A stretch of DNA of 64,000 nt from Lytechinus pictus. Taxonomy: Eukaryota > Echinodermata > Echinoidea > Temnopleuroida > Toxopneustidae. Positions 42,924 to 55,041 of the stretch are shown piece by piece. The notes under the pieces were generated by a model. The model was not told the DNA's origin. It did not search any database and was given only the letters and a program-made list of their open reading frames with translations. Position 1 is the stretch's first letter, and each line of letters starts with the position of its first letter. Position numbers and translations under genes: made by a program. The stretch covers positions 33,417,494-33,481,493 of the forward strand of contig NC_087252.1 of NCBI RefSeq assembly GCF_037042905.1. The letters run 5' to 3'.

Positions 42924-43047
42924 GCTAAAGATCAAATCCATCCAAACAAAAAGTTTATTTGAATAACGAGAGAAAAATCAAACAAGGATGACGCTTAAAA
43001 TCTCATCAAATTCGGGTTTGAAATAAAAAGTTATGATTTTAAAGAGG
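42924..43047. mobile_element. Fragment of the TTAA-flanked MITE family
   Basis: GATCAAATCCATCC, AGAGAAAAATCAAAC and TGAAATAAAAAGTTATGA match the left third of 44774-45377. The right end is lost. From 43050 to 43640 I see no gene; 43340-43500 is unusually GC-rich. Confidence 0.55.
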
Positions 43048-43639
43048 GACCATGTTCACACTAAGTATGGGAAGCCAAAAGTATCCAAATTTTTATTAAG
43101 ATGTATGTTTCTTATGTTTACTGTGCTCTTTCCTGATTCATTGATGGTGAAGACAATCATCTATTTATACTTCCTAGACAATTATGATTGATTTGAGAGC
43201 CAAATGAGCTGAAGTATGATATCTCTTCTGTTAGTGATTTATGGAACAATTGGCTATCCATACTTAAACCACAACTTTAAACCTGAGTTTAAGTTAAACC
43301 TGCCATTAGAATACGGGCCAATGAGTACACGGAGGTGGCAGAGTTAATACGGGAGCTGCACGGCGCGCCGCGGCGGTACTGCGATTGATGAGGGGTAGAG
43401 GGAGATCCGCGTTAGCGCCGTGTTAAAAACGTATTAAGAACGTGGTTTCTGCCCACCGTTGAGACACGGAGCATGGCGGTTTGAGAACCGGCAATGTGTG
43501 ATCGCACCTCAAGCGTCGCTATTTTTTACTACCTTTTTTAAGAACTTGAGTATCGTGTTTTTAAGAATTTTTATCATTTAAGTTTATATAATATGTACTC
43601 AACTCTTGAATGATTGACAATCTAGTGGTGAATATTTAT

Positions 43640-43895
43640 TCCGAGTTAATGAAATAATTTTCTCTGATGCTAAAATTACACCAACGAATCCGACTCTTAA
43701 CCGATCCGTGTATGTCATTGGTATTAACGAAACATAAATGGTCAGTCTGGAGTCGGTTTGCCGGTTTGATTGCGACATTGTACAATAAAAGCGGTGGAAC
43801 CGACTCCGAACCGACCGATGGTATGTAATTGTAACTAATGCAATAGATTCCTGGTCGGTTTGTAATCGGTTTCATGTGTGTGACTGTAGCCTTAG
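43640..43895. repeat. Dispersed inverted repeat related to 31500-31900
   Basis: GGAGTCGGTTTGCCGG and CCGACTCCGAACCGACC are inverted within the block, with GTCGGTTTGTAATCGGTTTC at the right. From 43900 to 44770 I see nothing coding. Confidence 0.45.
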
Positions 43896-44773
43896 ACAAC
43901 ATCGACTATAATTTCTTTTTTCCCCAAATCGCCAAGAAGCGTTTAAATAGAGGTCATAAATAATTATGTGTTTTTATGTTTTCTTTTTAAATATTGATAC
44001 TGCCATTTTACTCATTTTTAAAACTCATGGACTTTCTTTCTTTGACATCTTGTATTCATACAATTTTTTTTATCCGCGAATTTCTCGATTTTTAGCCTTA
44101 ATTAGTTAAGCTCAACATTATAATCCATATGCAATTTTTAGAGAATAGTTTATGAGGTCTCATTGTATTCAAATGGAATAAATATGCAGCTGAAATTTAA
44201 TCTGTAAATTACAATGAATTACATGAGTATATTAAAGCTATCTTTTCACCAGTGCCAACATTTGAAAAGTCTCTGTACATACAGTTTATTCTAATTAATG
44301 TCTAATTAACGTAGTGAGCTACATATTTCCAGCAAGGCTATTCACTTTCGTTTCTAGCATAGTATTCCGCATATTTCGCTTTGCGCTTGATATTTATTTT
44401 TATTTTTTGTATTTGCGTTTGAAAGAAACCCATTCTGCAACGGACTCCTGTTATCCATGAAATATACATTGTAGTTTATTGGATTATTATGTAATTCTGA
44501 GGAGCGTGGATACCGCGGTGGGGTGGGGGTGGTGGGCGGTCGCCCCTCCGGCCTCCGATTATTAGTAGTGATAAAAAAAAAGTAAATAGAAAAAGAACAA
44601 AAGGAGAGTATCGAAATCAGGTAAACCATGTTTTTAACCCATGTATTTTAGATTTCATCCCTAATAATTATTACGCTTTACTTCGTTTTCACGCAGCAAT
44701 GATCACCTAATGAAGAGTTAATTTACAGAACTGACACAATTACAAGAATTAACGGTTCACATGAATTTGTTAA

Positions 44774-45377
44774 AGGACAAGTCCATCCCAACAAAAAGTT
44801 GATTTGAATAAAAAGAGAAAAATCCAACAAGCATAACACTGAAAATTTCTTCAAAATCGGATGTAAAATAAGAAAGTTAAGACATTTTAAAGTTTCGTTT
44901 AATTTCACAAAACAGTTCTATGCACATCCTGGTCGGTATGCAAATGAGGAGACTGATGACGTCATCCACTCACTATTTCTTATGTATTTTATTGTATGAA
45001 ATGTGAAATATTCTAATTTTCTCCTCATTGTCAAGTGAGACAAAGATTATTTCCTCCCGGAACATGTGAAATAAGCATTATTTGATACTATATGGTTCAG
45101 TCAAGTTGGCCCTTAATGTCAAATCTGTAAAATATGAAATATTGTATAATTCAAATAATAAAAAAACAAAAGAAATAGTGAGTGATAGACATTATCGACT
45201 GTCTCATTTGCATGTCACTGAGTTGTGCATATCACTGTTTTATGAAATATAAGCGAAACTTAAAGTAATCATAACTTTTTTATTTTACATCCGATTTTGA
45301 TGAAATTTTCAGTGTTATGCTTGTTTGATTTTTCTCTATTTATTCAAATCAATGTTTTCCTGGGGTGGACTTGACCT
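44774..45377. mobile_element. TTAA-flanked MITE, copy c
   Basis: The ends AGGACAAGTCCATCCC and GGGGTGGACTTGACCT carry TTAA on both sides. It is the same family as 19369-19935 and 24766-25346. Confidence 0.85.
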
Positions 45378-45384
45378 TTAATTT

Positions 45385-47210
45385 GTTAAAGGAGTGAAAT
45401 TCACTCAAAACAAGTGAAAGTCAGTCTTAATCTAATTCACTCGTTTTTTCTAAAGAGAGTATGATGTAAACATGATATTGTATGTTCTAATCGTGATAAT
45501 TCTTATTACTGATGAAAATGTGATTGAGTAATAATGAAAATAAAATGAAATCATTGCAATTATCATATTACTTTGTCACTTTGTCAATATCTAGTCCCTT
45601 TCTACAGTATAGTCTCTGTATGAAAAATATATAGCTATAATCTATTCCCCAATCGCCCTCTCGGAGTAATACAAGGGATCAGCCCCTTTGGAGTGAAATG
45701 TACATCATAAAAGAGTGCATTATAGCTCCTTCTGGAGTGAACTGTGCACGTTTTTAGACATTTGCACTCCCAAAAGATTTAAAATCCACTCTCATAATGT
45801 ATATCTCAATATGATCGAGTGTGATAGTCACACATGGAGAATACACAAACCTTTATAAAAGTGGAGAGAATATACTCAAAAGGAAGGAGCCAAAATCGTT
45901 GAGAGCATCATACGCTATCAGAATGAAACATGATAGTACGTAAATGTATTTAATAAACTCACAAGCCAGTGCAAAACAATTGACATTATCGGTAAATATC
46001 AGTACATTTATATGTAAAAAAGGAAATGGTCATCAAAAGGGATTGCACATCTATTTGAAGTGATATAATTCATTGGCGATACCAGGGAGGAGACCCCCCC
46101 CCCTCCTATATTGGCGGCGAACAAAAGGTGGGGAAGAAATAATAAGAAAAGGGGAAGGAGAGAAAAAAGAAGAAAGAGAGGAAGAGGAAGGTTATGTTCC
46201 TTTACAATCGGAATTACCATAAATGTGTTTTGGGGATAAAATCTATTTTTTGGAACAATTTCATGTTCAAATAAGCATTTTCTTCCATTAACGATGATAT
46301 GATTACGCAACTTCTTCACAAAGTATAGCAAGAACAGAGAAAACGACCAGTGCTGTACAGATGGAGCGGGGGGGGGGGGGGGGGATTGGATCGCTTGCCC
46401 CCAAGAAAAGGAAAGAAAAGAGAGAATGAAATATAATATCATTTTCTTAAGATAATGTCAAAATCTATCACAAAGTTTGATTTTTGTTACAAAAAATTTA
46501 ATGTCAAAATATTTGCTCAATCGTTTTGCTATCTCACATTTCCTGATACGCCATATCTGGCCTCCTCAAAATTGATGGGGCTTTTATATTCTGCACTCTA
46601 AAAATGATTTAGGTGAAATTGCAACTTTTTGTGCTACGTCTATATCATATATAATTATATTTCTCGCATACAGGGTATCGCGAGCGCATGAGCCCCTGTA
46701 TCTGCCTATATTATCTTCTCATTTGCATTCCTATTTTTTGCGCAAGAGGATGCAATGCTGTATTCAATTCACAAGTTTATGAATGAATAAATAGATATGT
46801 AAATTAATTAATTAGGAAATATAGATATATGAGAAATCTAATTCGTTCCGTCTCTCGATCGGCCAACTAGTTTCTTCTTCCATTTCGTTCTTTCTCCCTT
46901 TTCCATCTTTCTACCATTTTCTTTACTTTTCCTTTGAATTCATCTCCTTGTCTCTTCCCTCTCTTTCCTTCCCTTCTTCCCCTACCGTTTGTTTGTTTTT
47001 TCTTCCCCTTTCTCTCTCCTCCCCTCCCCTTCCTTTTTTTGAGGGGGTGGTGCTGCAAGGCTCCATGGGCCTCTTGATCCGCGCTTGGGACTACCCCCCC
47101 CATACTTCAGCTTTTTAGCCTTTCGAACAAGTCGGAGGGGGGGGGGGGGTTAATGAATATATTCCCATAAAAAAAGATAGACTCACCCTAGGAAAGCTTC
47201 GATTCAGAAT
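45385..47210. other. No gene seen; GAGTGAA words and hAT-like debris
   Basis: From 45385 to 45870 GAGTGAA and TTCACTC words recur, possibly an old inverted-repeat element. From 46070 to 46700 a poly-C run, TATTGGCGG and purine-rich DNA resemble hAT left ends, but I could not pair termini. From 46860 to 47160 there is pyrimidine-rich DNA with poly-G and poly-C runs. Confidence 0.4.
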
Positions 47211-47217
47211 AAACATG

Positions 47218-47418
47218 CACAGCAAAAACTGTGGTGTTAACTGGTGTACATTGACAGTGTTAGTTTAACACATATAGGTGTTATTACAACACCTTCGGTT
47301 GTTATATTTACACAATTGGTGTTATGTTTAATCTCTGGGGTGTAATTTTAACACCCCAGGGTGTGGTCCTCTATTAACACCAACTGGTGTCAGTTTTAAC
47401 ACCACAGTTTTTACAGTG
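47218..47418. mobile_element. Palindromic MITE with GGTGTTA units, copy c
   Basis: The ends CACAGCAAAAACTGTGGTGT and ACACCACAGTTTTTACAGTG are inverted repeats. It is about 40 bases shorter than the other two copies, from a deletion in the left arm. The flanks share TG rather than TA. Confidence 0.82.
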
Positions 47419-47465
47419 TGTTATCAATTAGAAGGGGAAGTTCACCCTGACAAAAACTTTATTGT

Positions 47466-47676
47466 GGGACCGTCGTGGTCTATGGTTCTGAATCTTGCCT
47501 TTCAAACAGAGGGTCGTGGGTTCGATCGAATCCTAGCCATGGCGTGTTTTCCTTCGGCAAGAAATTTATCCACATTGTGCTGCACTCGACCCAGGTGAGG
47601 TGAATGGGTAACCGGTAGGATGAATTCCTTGAATGTACGAGCGCTAAATCCTGGGTTATGATAATAATAATAATGC
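47466..47676 (+). mobile_element. tRNA-derived SINE with ATA-type tail
   Basis: An A-box-like CGTGGTCTATGGTTCTGAA and a B-box-like GGGTTCGATCGAATCC are followed by a conserved body (CGGCAAGAAATTTATCCAC, CTCGACCCAGGTGAGGTGAA). It ends in TAATAATAAT. A related body is at 55215-55378. Confidence 0.7.
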
Positions 47677-47679
47677 GCA

Positions 47680-48728
47680 TCAGAATAAATTGTTTCTAGA
47701 TAGATGGCGCTTTACGCAACAGCCTATTACTATTATTAATGTTTGAAAAATAACAAAAACATAAAACAAATATTGTTGGTGAAGGTTTGGTGAAAATCCA
47801 TAAAAGGCTTTGAAAAGTTATTAGAATTTATTTTTTTTGACGTCATTTGAGAGCAGTTACCGAAGTGTCATGAATTGAAAAATATAATTAAATGTCATTT
47901 GCCTAAAAAAAAGAAAATGAAAATTGATTTAATTGTATCTTTAGAATGTAAACAGTATATTCATTCATCTCCGGCGTCCCATGAACATTTTTTTCAGCCA
48001 TCATGAACCATTAAAAATTGAAATATATGCATTTTATATTGCATACGTCATAAACTTTCTTAATCTATAATGGATTTTCCTTAAACCTCTTTCTGTTTTT
48101 TTTTACATTTCTCTCTGTATACCCCCCTTCCCTACCCCTCGAAAAAGTTCTGCAACTCAAGTCTGAAGGGTAGTAAATAACCATAACTCAGTGTGCAATC
48201 ATAATTATGTGTATATCATTTTGAAAGCATGATTATTCCTCTTGATGTGTCGTTTGTAATGCTTATTAATGTTTTCATGGAATGCACAAACCTGATAAAT
48301 AAGTAGCAATGTCATAAATTTAATGTTGCAAATTCATTGTTTCTAATCGTCATTTTCCAATTGTTTCAAGGATGGACTGTGTTTGAAATGATATTGACGT
48401 ATTGATGCATGTAAGTCCACTTGTGGTGTTTTCTCATGGTAACGGATTGAATTTGTTTGGAATAATGTTGAACCCTGTCAACCAATAAAAAAAAAGTTTT
48501 ATTAAATATGTTGAATTTATACACGAAGATGATAGTGATAGTTTCATTGTTGTTGAACATTTTAAATTTATGAAAGTGAGCTTTCACTTCAAGCAAATAC
48601 TAAATCATGCCAAACAATTGATACACATCTCTTCAACAACACAAACCAATGAAAACAACCCAAAATTCACTGCATCCTGGGCAGAACTAAAAACGATGCA
48701 TTTTGCAACATTTCACTTCCTTTTCAGG
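47680..48728. other. No gene seen
   Basis: AT-rich, mostly unique-looking sequence without convincing exons, RNA genes or element ends. Confidence 0.4.
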
Positions 48729-48736
48729 GTAATTGC

Positions 48737-49265
48737 CCCGGGGGGGGCACTCGACCAAAAAAGTGGTAGGGGTGTGCCGCGGGCGAGACAAAAAACGGGG
48801 GCCTTGGAGCGGGCTTATTGTAAAAAGGAGGGTCCTCGGAACGGGCTTCGGAACTACAATTTTGTGAAAACGGGGGTCCTTGGAACGGATCGCCAGCGTG
48901 CGAGTACGTGCGTATGTACCCCTATGGAACGGGCATGCGTGCATGATGCAGCTATACGCGGCCTCCGCTGGGTGCGCTAGCGCAGAGACGATGGTCGGAC
49001 AGCGCTCGGCGGCCGCTTTTCACCAAAATTGCAGCAGATCAATGCGACCGGAACGGCGTAACGAAAAATATGCGAAGCTTTGGAGCGGATTTTTTTTTTT
49101 TTTCTCGATAAGAACAAAGTGCTATGCCTTGGAGCGGCTTTCTTTGTTTTTTGTCTCGATAAGACAAAAATGCTATGCCTCGGAACGAAAATTTGAGTGT
49201 GAAAATGGGGGTCCCCTCCGCGGCACATACCCACTATGCATTATATACTGAGTGCCCCCCCCGGG
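48737..49265. mobile_element. GC-rich terminal-inverted-repeat element with 8-bp duplication
   Basis: A perfect 16-bp inverted repeat CCCGGGGGGGGCACTC lies at both ends, flanked by the perfect 8-bp duplication GTAATTGC (48729-48736 and 49266-49273). Each half has internal direct repeats, such as GGGGGTCCTTGGAACGG on the left and CTCGATAAGA with TGCTATGCCT on the right. It is clearly more GC-rich than its surroundings, with no transposase. Confidence 0.88.
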
Positions 49266-49274
49266 GTAATTGCA

Positions 49275-50775
49275 CATTTCATGATTACATAATCACAGCA
49301 AACGACAAACCATTGTATAGAGGAATAATAGAGCTTTTCAATGACCAGTTACAACTTTAATACTTCAGTAACAAAAATATATCATCCCTCAAAACTTGAG
49401 TTGCACAACATCTCTCTTAAAAAAAAAAAAATCTCATCAGTCGTCAGGGTTAGCTGCTTCTCGCGACACAGAGATACGATCTTACGTATAAGCTCCCGAA
49501 TCGAAGGGAGCTAGAGAGGGAACTCTTTTCGCGAGGGAGAGAAAAGGGTAGCACACGAAAAATCAAAACGCTGTTGAAGCACATAGATATACCTTGTCCG
49601 CAGGTAAATAGACCTAATCATTTTTTGCAATTCCAGTTTTTAGTAGTAAGAGAGAATCTTCTCGCATATGCCCCAAATGTAAATTATCAGTTCATTCTTT
49701 AATTCTTGGCCCTGAAGATCGAGGCCGATTGAATGAGGGCATACCGTATCAACAGACAACACACACTCCCAAGTCCCATGTACCTATTTTCGTGTTGGAA
49801 ATTAAGTGTTTTGAAATCACTTTGTCTTTGCACACCGATCTTTCATTTTATTAATGATTTATCTTTTTATACTATAAAAAATGCTATAGTTTGATCTGGT
49901 AAATTAATTACTATAAATTACAGTAATTCATTGACCAGATTAAACTATTATAAGTGAACTAAGACTAATTATTTAGTAAGTGGATTTTTGCCTTTAGTTT
50001 TTGGATGATTAATCATTTGACATTGACATTAAATGTAAACAGCTGGCAGCCGTCCATAGCACCCGTAGTACCAATGAGGTCCAACATTACATGTATGGAC
50101 CTCATAGGCGACATCAGTAGTATTTTTGGTTAGAAATCTCTGAGAACAGGATATTTATATATTATATCACAAGTACAAGCTATATTCCTTTCTCTTATTT
50201 AAATTATAATTTTATAGTGTAAATGCATCGTTAGCAACAAAAAAAATGAAAGAAATGAAGGGGAACTTACATTTTCACGGCTTTTTTCTGATTTTCTGGG
50301 CAGCTGCTCTTCTCTTCTGACTCGCGATCGAAGCTGATATGAAGATCACGTGATTCGCGTTCTCGTCAGCTGATCGGTTGGTTATTCTTTTCGTCAGACG
50401 TTAATAATATATATTTTATAATGCTAGCATTCATCGCTAATTTAGGTGAAAGAGATTGAACTTAAACAGCGCCAGGTCGGAATCATAATTATTTTGGAAG
50501 AGTGTATTTATACACTCGATCTCATACCTGACGTAGACGGCGCTATTCAACAAATGCACAATCTTCAATATAAAAAATAAAACGGAAAGAACGCCTTGAA
50601 CGCAGGCCAAAATGCCTAACGTCTTTCGGATGGTGACGTTAAAGGTCGGTCCCAGACGTAAATAATCATATCTGATTGATACACGTCTGACAAAAACTCA
50701 AATACACACACATACACACACACATTCTCCGCGGCATTAACAACTATCGTAAAGGGCGCTCCATTTATCAATAAA
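49275..50775. other. No gene seen; possible upstream region of the second gene
   Basis: Mixed AT-rich DNA. The 50270-50400 part contains the palindrome ATCACGTGAT and GC-richer sequence, which could be promoter-like, but nothing is decisive. Confidence 0.3.
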
Positions 50776-50780
50776 GATGG

Positions 50781-50867
50781 ATGCTAAGCTGTCTATGGCG
50801 ACAAAATTTGCCGCAAATATTTACGAAGAATTGTGAGAAATGGTCTGAAAATGCAACAAAAGAACCG
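50781..50867 (+). CDS. Candidate first coding exon of unknown gene (uncertain)
   Basis: An ATG opens a frame of 29 codons (starting MLSCLWRQNLPQIF and ending SENATKEP) that reaches a good donor, CCG followed by GTGAGT, in phase 0. The known downstream exon at 54952 begins in phase 1, so at least one more exon would be needed in between, and none was found. Weak call. Confidence 0.22.
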
Positions 50868-50915
50868 GTGAGTACCGATTAAACATTATCAATTTATTTA
50901 ATAGAACATATTTAA

Positions 50916-51501
50916 AGGAGAATGAAACTCTTGGAGCAAGTTAGCTTTTGTGAAAGCAGAAAAATCAAAGAATAAGATCAACAAAACTTTGAGTAAAATA
51001 GGACTAGCAATAAAAGAGTTATGAGCATTTGAATGTCGAGATCACTAATGCTATGGAGATCCTCCTATTGGCAATGCGACCAAGATCTGTGATGTCACAC
51101 ACGTACAACTCTCCCATTCGGACACTGAAAATATACTCCAAAACATCTCTTTTTGCTCATTCTAATCATATGACAAACGATTCATCAATGATATAATGTT
51201 GTGAAACCTCTGTACTTGTCATCTCATAAAGAAAACACCTAACATTGTGATAGCTACTCTATAAAAGTGAGAATATAAGTGAAATAAGTACTAAAGTAAT
51301 GAGGGAGTTGTACGTGTGTGATATCACAGATCTTGGTCGCATTGCCGATGGGAGGATCTACATGGCACTAGTGATCTCAATATTCAAATGCTCATAACTT
51401 TCTTATTATTCATTCAATCTTCCTCAAACTTTCAACAATATGTTTCTTTTATTTTTCTCTTTGATATGGATTCAGCTAGTTTCAAGGGTTTCATTCTCCT
51501 T
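50916..51501. mobile_element. TTAA-flanked MITE, second family, copy a
   Basis: The ends AGGAGAATGAAACTC and GGGTTTCATTCTCCT carry TTAA on both sides. Complementarity extends inward through TTGGCAATGCGACCAAGATC and GATCTTGGTCGCATTGCC. Sister copy at 57959-58487. Confidence 0.85.
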
Positions 51502-51632
51502 TAATGACTACAATGTAACAATTTCTAGATAATATTGCTTAGTTCTAAGCTAGGGCGGCCCAAATGCGCGTGAGTGGAGTCCCAGTTTATTAGCACGGGT
51601 AAGTATTGGGGTGTCGCCTAGAGTGGTCCATA

Positions 51633-51820
51633 GGCGGATCCAGGGCAGGAGGGGCCGGCCCCCCTATTTGGTGGAGCAAAAAATGAGAAAAAGGGGGAAA
51701 ATGGGTGATTATTGTGCCCATCCAATTTTAAAGTTCAAAAGTATACATTTTTTTGCATATGAATTAATATTTCAATATTTGCCATTCATACAATATTGTA
51801 CAATAAATGTTTAAACTTTA
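51633..51820. mobile_element. hAT-like left end remnant
   Basis: It has CATAGGCGGATCCAGGG followed by GGCCGGCCCCCCTATTTGG and an A-rich stretch, the same layout as 12184 onward. No partner right end was found. Confidence 0.5.
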
Positions 51821-52294
51821 AAGGGGTACTCTAGGCTGAAAATATTAAATAGAGTAAAATTCACAGAGTAAAATGTTGAAAATTTAATCAAAATCGGATA
51901 ACAAATAAAGTTATTGACTTTGAAACATTTGCATTATTCCAGTGAAACAGTTCTAGGCATGTCTTCATGAATATTCATTAGGTGGGCTGATGATGTCACA
52001 TCTGATCTCCACTTTCCTGTTTCTTATGTTATTACATGAAATCTTATTTGCTTAAATTTCTTACATGTGTGTGAATGATATGAACCCCTTGTAATGAAAC
52101 AAGCTGCAGCAATGAATATCTAATGCACTAAATCAGTTGTCAGTCCAATTTTTTAAGTTGTAGGCAGAAAACATTTGAATAAACCTACATGTTATTTAAT
52201 TATGATATAATAATGCAAAAGGTCAAGTGGGGTATGACACCAGTTTTCTCATTGAAAATTTATAAAGACATGCCTAGAACTGTTTCACCAGAGT

Positions 52295-53901
52295 CAGGGG
52301 CGGAAATCTCTCCCAAAAGGTAGGGGGGACACAGGGGCGGATCCAGCCTTCGCCAATAGGGGGGGGGGGGCGTAAATTTGTTTCAGCCATATTTTCCCCG
52401 ATCGGCAGCTCGAAGATGATTTGTGTTTGTTTCTTTGAAGGGGTAGTCCTCATTAGTCACTTCTTAGCTTTATTCTTATAAATTCATATATAATATCATA
52501 ATCCTTATTTATATGATACGAGCGCGAAGCGCGAGCTAATTTTTAGGAAATTTATTATGTATTTTTTCCTAAAATTTGAACATTCTGGGCAATGTTTGTT
52601 ATCCTGAAAAAATGTGTATGCAACTTAATAATTACTACGAACACAAAGCGCGAGCAGAAATAAACTGATGGAAAAGATACCTGTTAAAGACTGCATGCAG
52701 TTAGCATTTAACAATCAAATAATGCGATCGCGAAGCGCGAGCTGATTTTTTTTTACATTTTCACCTAAAGAATGGAAATTCTAAGCACTTTTTGTAACTG
52801 ACTCTCAAGCAGAATATGTATATAAGTATAAGTAGACAATTGATGCGAACGCGAAGCGCGAGCGGAAAATTTCGAGATTTAAAAGGGACAATTTAATTAT
52901 TAAATCAATATCATATTTATTAATGCCTAATGAGGGCGCGAAATCTGATGATATTATGGCATAAAAACTGGACATTTCACTTTTGTAATTTTGAATAGGA
53001 TACATCAGTTAATATATTTTTAACCATTAATGCGAGCGCAAATCGCGAGCTGAAATTTTTGATAACCTGTCATGAAAAGGGGATTTTAAGTAGTTTGTTG
53101 TATAATCAATATTGAAACATACATAACTCGCCAATCAAAATGCCAGCGTGCAGCGCTAGCTGATACGTCTTGACAATCAGACTTGAAAAGAGATATTTTG
53201 AAAACTTTATGGAATACACGAAAATAATAGGTACCTGATAAATCAAAATTTGCGAGCGCGCAGCGCAAGCAGCAATGTTGATAAAATTATTCAGACCATA
53301 AAACTGACATTTTTACAGAGCACTTTTTAAAAACCAATTTGTAAATCACACAAAATAATGAAAGTTCCATTTCCGAGGTGAAATATGTTTGTATATTGAC
53401 TTCCAAACTTGATATTTGAGCTCCATATTGAACAAGATATGTAAATCACCTAACAGGCAATGCGAGCGCGAAGCGCGAGCGAAAATTTTATATAGTGGCA
53501 CGAAAGATTCTTTTTATTTTCCAAGTCTTCCCCTCATCTTATTTTATGCACTCGTCGTCCTTCTCTTCTTTTTCTCCTCTTTTCCCTCCTTTTTTCATTT
53601 TCCTTCTTTCTTTTCCTTTTTTTCTTTTTTTGCTCCGCCAATAGGGGGGGGGGGGCTCCCCCTGGATCCGCCTATGGGGACAAGGGGTGGGAAAATTTGA
53701 CAAGCAAAAAAAAAGGTTATCATCCCAAAAGTACGGTCATCTCGTCCCAAAATACATGTTTTATTCCGATTTAGAATGATGTATTTCTTACCATCATAAA
53801 AGACAAAAAATAGTAGGGGGGACATTTGATATTGTGTCCCCCCCACTGTTTTGAGTAGGGGGGACACGTCCCCCCTGTCCCCCCTGGGATTTCCGCCCAT
53901 G
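52295..53901. mobile_element. Composite hAT-like element, copy 2
   Basis: The ends CAGGGGCGGAAATC and GATTTCCGCCCATG are flanked by the perfect 8-bp duplication ACCAGAGT (52287-52294 and 53902-53909). It carries the same nested element at the same internal site as 32217-33878. Confidence 0.9.
52332..53676. mobile_element. Nested hAT-like element with GCGAAGC-motif array, second copy
   Basis: It starts CAGGGGCGGATCCAGCC and ends CTGGATCCGCCTATG. Motif copies or variants lie near 52518, 52637, 52723, 52843, 53032, 53143, 53251 and 53462. It lacks the SINE found in the other copy, so it provides the empty site. Confidence 0.82.
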
Positions 53902-53947
53902 ACCAGAGTAATGCAAATCTTTAAAATGCCATAACTTTGTTAACACT

Positions 53948-54120
53948 GGTAGGTGTTTCATAAAGCTGTAAGTTAAGAGCGACGTGAAGAATGACTGGTG
54001 ATCATTTCTTGTGGTAAATTGTATATACCAAAATAATCATTGGCGATGGTTTAGCCCATAAGGTAAGAAAGGATCACCAGTCCTTAAAGTCGCGTACGAA
54101 CAGCTTTATGAAACGGCCCT
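53948..54120. mobile_element. Small MITE (GTTTCATAAAGCTGT ends)
   Basis: TGTTTCATAAAGCTG and CAGCTTTATGAAACGGCCCT are inverted repeats about 150 bases apart. TGACTGGTGATC and GATCACCAGTCC also pair. It lies within the old MITE at 51822-54210. Confidence 0.65.
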
Positions 54121-54214
54121 CTTGTCTGAATTTGATTAAATTGTCAGTGTTTTGTTTATCTGATTTTTCTTTATCTGTTCAAATCATTATTTTGACCCTG
54201 GAGCATCCCTTCAA

Positions 54215-54950
54215 TTCATGTCTAATTTGCATACATGTAATTGCAAGAGTAATGGTGAAAAGTAAAAGATCAATGACTGGAACAATTTCCATAATATGCG
54301 TGTCAAGTTTTTAGGTTATTAACCAGTTGAATCTCAAGTTATTACAATTTTGCATATTAATTCATTCGTACAAATCAAAATTTCTTTATCATCTTGGTTG
54401 CATATTATAATTATGCTCACAAAAACAACAGATATAAAATTAAGTTACCAACTCTACATCTGTGTGAAATTTGGTGTGATTATTTATTTGCCCCTCCTGT
54501 TTCAATTTATGTAATTTTTGCATAGTAATTGAGCAATTTTTCCCATTATGTACAAATTAACTTATTTATCATCTAATTTGCATATTATAATTATGATCAC
54601 AAGAAGAACAGATATGAAATAAAGTTACAAACTCTACATCTGTAAAATTTGGTGATTATTTGCCCCTCCTGTTTCAACTTACGAAGTATGACATTTGTGC
54701 ATATTAATTAGCTTGGCTTAGTCATACAGCCATTTTCCTATGGGTCCAAAGGTCAAAATCTGTGTTTTTCTACATTTTCAAATTTCCATCCAGGTTTTAT
54801 AGTGAATGGGTACATGGGTCGGAAGACAGTCTTTGAATGCTTCAGCGCCTGATTAGCAGCACTTCAAATCATTGTAATGTTATTTTGAATAGGGATTTTC
54901 TTTTCAACTCGTGTTTGTCTTCATGTATAATTTTTTTTTTAATTTATCTA
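54215..54950. other. No gene seen; local direct duplication
   Basis: Two diverged direct copies of a segment of about 190 bp (about 54340-54520 and 54540-54710) share TTTGCATATTATAATTATG, ACAACTCTACATCTGT-like words and TTATTTGCCCCTCCTGTTTC. Confidence 0.5.
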
Positions 54951-54951
54951 G

Positions 54952-55041
54952 AGCCAGAATCAGACAATTTCTCACTAAAAATGAGTGGTATGCAAGAGGC
55001 ATTTATCAAGTTTCTCGAAAGAAGAAAGAGAGTAATAGAAG
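54952..55041 (+). CDS. Unknown gene 2, exon A
   Basis: The acceptor is TTTAATTTATCTAG and the donor is G followed by GTATGG, phase 1-1. It encodes PESDNFSLKMSGMQEAFIKF then LERRKRVIE, a hydrophilic helix-like stretch. The function is not recognised. Its phase matches the next exon. Confidence 0.6.

Larger units (their letters stand above)
51822..54210. mobile_element. Old MITE interrupted by a composite hAT element and a small MITE
   Basis: The left end AGGGGTACTCTAGGCTGAAA and right end TTTGACCCTGGAGCATCCCT are diverged inverted repeats, with TTAA on the left and TCAA on the right. Inner arms such as GAAACAGTTCTAGGCATG and CATGCCTAGAACTGTTTC are complementary. Removing 52295-53901 plus one duplication restores the right arm. 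Confidence 0.65.

Noticed and set aside
50777-50836. Frame starting at the ATG at 50777 as a first exon with phase 1 end
   Set aside because: It would match the phase of the exon at 54952, but it meets an in-frame stop before the donor.
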